A DNA stretch of 64,000 nucleotides, taken from the NCBI RefSeq assembly GCF_901000735.1, contig NC_081547.1, positions 5,022,001 through 5,086,000 of the forward strand, written 5' to 3'. Numbering within the stretch: the first letter of the stretch is position 1; every line of letters begins with the position of its first letter. Source of the stretch: Corylus avellana. Taxonomy: Eukaryota > Streptophyta > Magnoliopsida > Fagales > Betulaceae. The notes under the pieces are model-generated. The model saw only the letters and a list, made by a program, of their open reading frames with translations. It was not told the DNA's origin and did not search any database. Positions 58,458 through 64,000 of this stretch are shown piece by piece. A program made the translations under genes and the position numbers.

Positions 58458-59123
58458 ATGGGAGAGGAGAGGGGTAGCAGTCCACGACCCCTGGTTGCTT
58501 ATCCTTCCAGCAGCGATGACGAAGATGCTTCTGCTCCTACATACCCACACAAAACCCGGCATACAAAATGCGCCAAATATTGTTGTCGCATCACAATCTG
58601 CATGCTAATCATATCAGTCGTTCTAACCGTAATTCTGTCGTTCACTGTGTTCCGCATCGAAGACCCTATTCTCAAAATAAATGTCGTAAAGGTCACTGAG
58701 CTGGAGCTAATGTACACCACCATCCCTATGCCTGGGGCCAACATGTCACTGTTTGCCGACGTGTCCGTGAGAAATCCCAACGTGCTGCTGTTGTTCACAT
58801 ACGGCAACACAACCACAACATTGTATTACCATGGCATAGTGGTCGGAGAGGCACGAGGGCCGGCGGGGCGTGCCGGGCCGTGGCGGACAGTGAGAATGAA
58901 TGTTACGGTGGATGTTAGCACCGACCGGCTTATCTCCTACCAGAATGTGAACAAGGATGTGAGGTCGGGGCTATTGACGATGAGCAGCTATTCGAGGATT
59001 CCGAGTGGGCGAGTTGAGGTGTTTAAGGTTTTTAAGAAACGTGTTAATATTCTGAGTATGAATTGCTCCATCACATTTAATATTTCAAGCCAAGCGATTG
59101 AAGAACAGATATGCAAGTCCTAG
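58458..59123 (+). CDS. NDR1/HIN1-like (NHL) LEA_2 membrane protein
   Basis: Single exon, 221 aa. Layout: a hydrophilic, acidic N-terminal tail with SSSDDEDAS (residues 17-25); a basic, Cys-containing stretch before the membrane (HKTRHTKCAKYCCR); one transmembrane helix at about 45-65; then a LEA_2/WHy domain (about 85-195) with VSVRNPN, TTTTLYYHGIVVGEARGPAG and a terminal VNILSMNCSITFNIS. Several NxS/T sites after the helix suggest a glycosylated extracytosolic domain, that is, a type II protein as in NHL families. A role at the plasma membrane in defence or abiotic stress is inferred from the family. It is not a duplicate of the neighbouring soluble LEA14 genes, though both have LEA_2 folds. 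The first ATG after the TATA box is used. Confidence 0.93.
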   Translation: MGEERGSSPRPLVAYPSSSDDEDASAPTYPHKTRHTKCAKYCCRITICMLIISVVLTVILSFTVFRIEDPILKINVVKVTELELMYTTIPMPGANMSLFADVSVRNPNVLLLFTYGNTTTTLYYHGIVVGEARGPAGRAGPWRTVRMNVTVDVSTDRLISYQNVNKDVRSGLLTMSSYSRIPSGRVEVFKVFKKRVNILSMNCSITFNISSQAIEEQICKS

Positions 59124-60276
59124 GGCATGGTTGCTTATCAATGGGAGAAAAAAAAGTAACTCCACTTTGCCTTTTCTTTTTCGATTTTTTTTTTCTCGTT
59201 TTTCCTAGCTATATATGTTGATTTTTGCAATTTACTACGTGGTATTTTAGTTTTAAAATCTCCCCAAATCATTTTAGTGATAGATTTTTCTCTTAGAAAA
59301 AGACTTGTTAAATGCTAGCTCTTGAATTATTTTTTATGACTTGATATAGATTCCAACACATGAAATATCAATAGGCACCACGTCCAACATATACCTTGTC
59401 AAAATATTGAATCAAATACCATTAATAGTTGTATGTTTAGCAGGATACTAGAAACACTACAAGAAATTTGGTTTTCAGCAACGGTTATTACTTTTAAATC
59501 TAAAAATCGTCGCATATGATTTTTAATGACGACATGTCGTCTCTACTAAGTCATTGTTGTTGCTTCTTGATGAAAGACATGATCAAAGTTATCGTTGCAA
59601 ATAAATTTAGAGGTTGTCGCCAAAAATATAAGAACATAAATCGACATGTACGTCCCTGTCATTTATAACCAAATAAAACAGTATCATTTCCATTTTTTGT
59701 ATAATAAAATAGTTCTTCATTTAGCATGCGTGCAAGAAAAGGTTTTGCGCCTTACTATAAAAACATATAAGCAAGGGAATGTTGGCATTTTAACATTTAA
59801 AACAAGAAGAATATGAAAAATAAATAAAAGAGTTTTTCAAGGCCTAGGGAGTGTGAAGTCCCATCTCTCTTGAAGGGAATTTACATTGGTAGCAAAAAGC
59901 AGTTTGAAGTAAGGGTGACAATTCGTGTGTTGAATTCAGGTCGATCTTGTCAAGGTATACGTATAAAATTATATAGGTTAACCCTAACTCGACCCATTTA
60001 ATTAAACGGGTAAAACCTCACAACCCTAACCATTTTAATTTTGTATTAGGTTCGTATCAGATTTGAGGGTTAGATTGAAACTTTTCATCCATTATATCAT
60101 GTGTTTGGTTCAGGTCATGTTAATTCATAAGGATAAGACTATATGAGTCAACTCTAATCCAACTCATTTAATTAAACGGGTTAAACTCAATCATAATCCT
60201 TTAATTTTGTGTTGAGTTCGAGAATCATGTCAAAAATTAAGACCCCTAATTGAGAGAGAATTCATATTCCTTGAGT
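59124..60276. other. NHL 3' flank and spacer
   Basis: After the 3' UTR the sequence is AT-rich. At about 59910-60240 is a repeat starting agggtgacaattcgtgtg with ttaattaaacgggt words, a pattern typical of small inverted-repeat transposons. I cannot pair its ends confidently. No gene. Confidence 0.45.
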
Positions 60277-60535
60277 ATCCAAATTAGGGCTGAAATTTAA
60301 AACCGCCTAACCGCAACCGCTAACTGTTAACCGCTATAACCGCTAACCGCTAACCGCCTAACCGCCTAACCGCTTTGAAAGCGGTTAGTAAAAACCGCTA
60401 ACCGCCTAGGCGGTTGCGGTTAGCGGTTAGTGGGTTTTGGAAACCCGCTAACCGCTAACCGCTAACCGTTAACCGTTTTTTTTTAAATATAATATATATA
60501 TATATATATATATTTCATATAGTAAATTGCAATGA

Positions 60536-60606
60536 GGCGTTGCAGCGTAGTGGTACATATGCGAGTTTACCAACGAAAGTACCGGGGTTCAATTCCCCCT
60601 AACGTC
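60536..60606 (+). other. tRNA-like segment inside hAT copy 3
   Basis: Has an A-box-like GCGTAGTGGTAC (60545-60556) and a good T-arm/B box (GGGGTTCAATTCCCC, core 60586-60596) about 30 bp apart. The T stem pairs well; the acceptor and anticodon stems are poor. It is probably a tRNA-derived relic or SINE head rather than a functional tRNA. Confidence 0.45.
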
Positions 60607-60724
60607 GGTTTTAATGTTTTTTTTATTAATTTTTTATTAAGTTTCTAACCCTAAAATCTGTAGCTCCTTCTCCCTCCCTGCGTCTGCGATCGTCTCTGCC
60701 ACCTCTCATCTCAAGCCAGCCTCT

Positions 60725-60870
60725 CTCACAACTCCGTCTCCGTCTCTCGTCGCTCTCTCTCTCTCTCAACTCGCTGTCTCCGACTCTCCGTCGCTCTCTC
60801 TCTCAACTCACCGTCTCCGTCGCTCCATCTCTCAACTCGCCGTCTCCGTCGCTCCCTCTCTCAACTCGCC
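60725..60870 (+). repeat. CT-rich minisatellite, ~30-bp unit
   Basis: About four imperfect copies of a unit built on ctctcaactcgccgtctccg, within hAT copy 3. Low complexity, non-coding. Confidence 0.7.
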
Positions 60871-61589
60871 TCCGAGGCGCCAAGCAAGGTAAGTTATTAA
60901 CTTGATTTTGATTTTTACACCATTTACAGTTTTACACAAGATTATTAGAGGATTAGGCCCAAGTAGCTAGGGTTTCGGCCAAACATTGTACTTTTTTTTT
61001 TTTTTTTTTTTTTTTTTCTGTTAATCCAAAGTTTGTTTATTACAATTTGCAAGCAACATTATATGTATCAGAATTTTGGGATTATGAGAGTTTCAAGTGT
61101 TGTGTATGTTGTGTATAAGACTACAAGTGAAGTAATGATTTTGTTGTAATTTTATCATTATATTGTATGATGTGTAGATTTGTAGAAGGTGCCCAACAAG
61201 ATTTTGGTATATAGCAATTTTTAATGCTACAATGGCCATGAAAAGGGAAAAAAAAAACAAAAAAACAAAAAAAAAAAAGGTTCAAAATGAGCAAAAAAAA
61301 TGATTAAAGTGAGCTCAAAACCGGGCCAAAATTGGCCCAAAACAGGTCCAAAATTGGCCCAAAACCGGTCCAAATTTGGCCCAAAACTGGTCCAAAAAAA
61401 AAGCCCAAAAAAAGCCCAAAAAAAGCGGTTAGGAAAAAGCGGTTATCACAAAGTGGTTAACCGCTAACCGGGCGGTTAACCGCTATCCGGTTAGCGGAGG
61501 CGGTTAGTAATTTTTACTAACCGCCTAGGCGGTTGCGGTTAGCGGTTTTAGCCACTAACCGCAACCGCTATTTCAGCCCTAATCCAAAT

Positions 61590-63519
61590 TCCCTCTATTA
61601 ATTAAGAGCAACCAAATGAGATAATATTTTAAGATTCTAAAAAATTTTAAAAAATGACCCATATCCAATCGCCTCATTATATCATATTGCACAGCGTCAC
61701 AATTCTTATGTTTGACCCACCCGTACACTTCACAACGTGGAGTTGTATAGGTCATTGCAAAGTCAAATTTGGCATCCGTTCTATGAGAAGTAGCCAATTT
61801 ATTTTCACATCTGATATTCAATACTTTAATCTCTTAGTTAAAGGAAAATAGCCTTCATAATCATACCCTATTGACTTCAAAATTGGATTTTTTTTTTTCT
61901 TTCCCCAAAAATAGCATCATCTCTCACCTTTTTTTTTTTTTTTGGTTAATATGTAATGTTTCAATTTATTTATTTAATTTAAGAAATATGGATCTTCCAT
62001 ATATTGATGAAATTTCATGAGCATAAGCTCTTATATATTACACCACATAGCATACCACTCTTAAAAATCACAGTCAAAAGCTATGAAGGTTACAAAGTCA
62101 TAAAAATGACTTAAAGCTTCCGCTAACCTATGTAATATTACATTTAAGAAACAGATCTGCTTCATGCGTACTAAATCTAGGACATGAGTAACCCAAATAC
62201 AAAACAAAAATAAAAAAACAACTAGAAACTAAAAATTCGACCGTGAGAGTTAAGCTTCCACACCGATCTACTCAATCCTCAACCTGAAAGTCAAGACAAC
62301 AAATTCATCCTCAACCCGAAGGCCAGGACAGACAAAATAAAAAACAAAAAACAAAAACAAAAACCTCACAAGCAGCAGCGGAGGAGTACGATATCGTAAA
62401 CATCCTTTTGGAAGACACACCTTAACCGAAGAAGACGATCAAATATAAGGTTGAAGAGACTAAATTTAGATCTAAATCTACAAATTAGATCTAAAGCAAC
62501 CCGCTAGAAACGGCCAGTGAATCCTATAGAGAAGACACCGAGCACTGCTACCATGAAAGGGGATTATCAATAAAAAAAAAAAAAAAAAATCAATTAGTTT
62601 ATTCTCTATATTCCGATATGCTAAATCTCAAACCTAATGGATTCAGTTAATAAAAATACAGTTATTTAATTTTAATTATTGAGCGTTTATGAGGCCAAAT
62701 GAATTCGAAGTACAGTCAGTAACTATCACAAATCAGAGTTGATAAAATTAATGTTGAAAAAAGAAATGCCGGCAAAGGAAGGTTGTTCCATTTATTTAAT
62801 GTAAAAGAAGAAAGTGTGTAGTGGTTGGTGCCTTGGTGGATGGTGGTGTCACATTTAAAAGCATGACAATTACGTTGATGACTATGTTTTGCATGTCAAA
62901 ACCATGAAATAAATCAACTATTAATGGATCCACCAATCCATCTTCACTTAGGTTAATCATTTTGTATATATATAGTTATACTCATGTTTTGACATTATCC
63001 TAATCCGACACGTAAAATAAGGACTAACAATTTTTGATTTGACCCATAAATCTAATTTAAAATTAGCAAGTTAATCTTATACAAATGACTTGCTTGAAAC
63101 CGAACTCCACACCCGCCCCTAAACCACCTGAGTAATTATAAAAGTCCATCTTGTATCACTCTAAAAATGAGGTGACTTTTAAAATTACTATTTGATCAAA
63201 ATTCAATAATAATTAATCGCAGGGTCAATAATGATTTCACCCATAACCAAATCAACGAGACAATTATTTCAAAGCTTGCAAAAATTGGAAACCTTGGGGC
63301 TGTTTGCCATTGAGTTGGAAGTTGGAATTGCAGCAAGATTTGATTGATTTGTGAAAAAAAAAAAAAAATAGTGATTTTTTTATTTAAATAGTAGTAAAAT
63401 GTGAAATAAAAAGTAATAATATTAAAGTTGAATTTGAGATGAATACCATGAGAGATTTTTTTTTTTTTTTTTGGGGGGATCCATATATATATATGGCAAA
63501 GAACCCCAAGGAATGTGAA
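61590..63519. other. Intergenic, no gene seen
   Basis: AT-rich with T and A homopolymers (61884-61898, 61930-61943, 62570-62590, 63458-63473). The frames at 61579-61851 and 63196-63525 have no domain. An imperfect direct repeat on 'caac(c)tgaaagtcaagacaac' and 'caacccgaaggccaggacag' lies near 62279-62332. Confidence 0.45.
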
Positions 63520-63530
63520 CATCATTGATG

Positions 63531-63770
63531 GATCCGGATCCCCTCCAATTAGAGAGAAATTGGAGATTCTCTAATTATTAATCATGGTCCTTTATTTTAA
63601 ATCTAATGGTTTATAAAATCATTTAAACTTCCGTAAAACAAAAGTTAGCATTTAATGTTTCAGTTATACAAAAACAACTCACATTTTATAGATCATTAAA
63701 TTTAAAATGAAGGGTCACAATTAATCATTAAAAAATCTCCAATTCTCTTCTATTAGAAGGATCTCAATTT
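63531..63770. mobile_element. 240-bp MITE with flanking 11-bp direct repeat
   Basis: The left arm (gatcccctccaattagagag, then aattggagattctctaat) pairs with the right arm (aatctccaattctcttctat, then tagaaggatctcaatt) over about 75 bp with mismatches. The direct repeat catcattgatg flanks it at 63520-63530 and 63771-63781, which fits a Mutator-like target duplication. Confidence 0.75.
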
Positions 63771-63781
63771 CATCATTGATG

Positions 63782-64000
63782 TTTCTCGAATCTCAAATAT
63801 CTTCGAATCTCAAATATCTTCTGTACTTTCAGTACATTGGTGACAAAAAACTTACAAAAGTCAAAAAAGAATGCTCTCATATCACATTCAAACAGGTTGA
63901 AAACTTGGGCAGGACTGATGAACTAATGTCAGCAATTTGTAGAAAATCAGCAATTCCCACTAGCTCACACTACTACCTAACTTTATAAAAGCAACTCTTC
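63782..64000. other. Window end, nothing assigned
   Basis: A plus frame (63776-63988) begins in the target duplication, includes the direct repeat 'tcgaatctcaaatatctt', and has no recognised domain. Possibly the edge of a gene beyond the window, but there is no support for that here. Confidence 0.3.

Larger units (their letters stand above)
60285..61581. mobile_element. hAT-like non-autonomous element, copy 3 (1297 bp)
   Basis: The termini TAGGGCTGAAAT and ATTTCAGCCCTA are inverted repeats, with a perfect 8-bp duplication, atccaaat, at 60277-60284 and 61582-61589. Both ends carry long arrays of TAACCGC/GCGGTTA. The right half (about 61130-61580) is the reverse complement of the left half of copy 2, so the two copies lie in opposite orientation. 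This copy keeps about 500 bp absent from copy 2: a tRNA-like segment, a CT-rich minisatellite and a splice-donor-like caag|gtaagt at 60888/60889. These may be leader sequence of the autonomous parent. No transposase frame. Confidence 0.9.

Noticed and set aside
60536..60606. Functional tRNA gene
   Set aside because: The T arm is good but the acceptor and anticodon stems do not pair properly, and it sits inside a transposon. Kept only as a tRNA-like relic.
1..64000. CRISPR array, phage, bacterial operon or integrated virus
   Set aside because: No regularly spaced identical repeats with unique spacers, no prokaryotic gene organisation, and no recognisable viral polymerase or coat motifs. The tandem arrays present are transposon ends and microsatellites.

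Overview
This window is plant nuclear DNA, almost certainly from a dicot. The evidence is spliced genes with GT-AG and a few GC-AG introns, AT-rich spacers full of MITEs, and plant-specific families (P-class PPR, group IIc WRKY, PIAL SUMO ligase, LEA14, NHL/LEA_2). A rosid, possibly a woody one, is my guess from gene order and repeat types. I cannot name the species. One run of Ns (48692-48850) marks a draft-assembly gap.

I can support nine protein-coding genes. In order they are: an intronless mitochondrial-type PPR protein (3883-6174, -); ketopantoate hydroxymethyltransferase of pantothenate synthesis (8078-11436, -, 5 exons); a prolyl aminopeptidase-like alpha/beta hydrolase (15242-20881, +, 10 exons); mitochondrial ribosomal protein mL46 (23142-26231, +, 6 exons); a WRKY43/24/56-like factor (27861-29506, +, 2 exons); a PIAL-type SP-RING SUMO ligase (31418-43241, -, 16 exons); two tandem LEA14 genes (46667-47258 and 53961-54878, +, 2 exons each); and an intronless NHL-type LEA_2 membrane protein (58458-59123, +). 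I rebuilt the exon structures by hand from splice consensus, reading frame and family conservation. Every model closes in frame.

The genes are independent housekeeping, regulatory and stress loci, not an operon-like system. Their order is informative. From memory, Arabidopsis carries overlapping subsets of this order at At3g61520-61540, At2g46110-46150 and At5g41570-41580, so this window looks like the less fractionated ancestral arrangement.

The spacers (about 20.9-23.1, 43.2-46.7, 47.3-54.0 and 54.9-64 kb) and several introns hold many small non-autonomous transposons, many with visible target-site duplications. They include three copies of a hAT-like family whose ends are arrays of a GCGGTTA-type motif, a tRNA-derived SINE with a 17-bp duplication, a TRIM-like mini-retrotransposon, long-palindrome MITEs and Mutator-like MITEs. 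I found no CRISPR, phage, bacterial or clear viral content, and no previously undescribed multi-gene system. The most notable molecular details are a 36-bp exact tandem duplication of a 5' splice site, two very short GC-AG introns (one an in-frame, stop-free 75-mer inside a catalytic motif), and an assembly gap at the predicted loop of a hairpin element.
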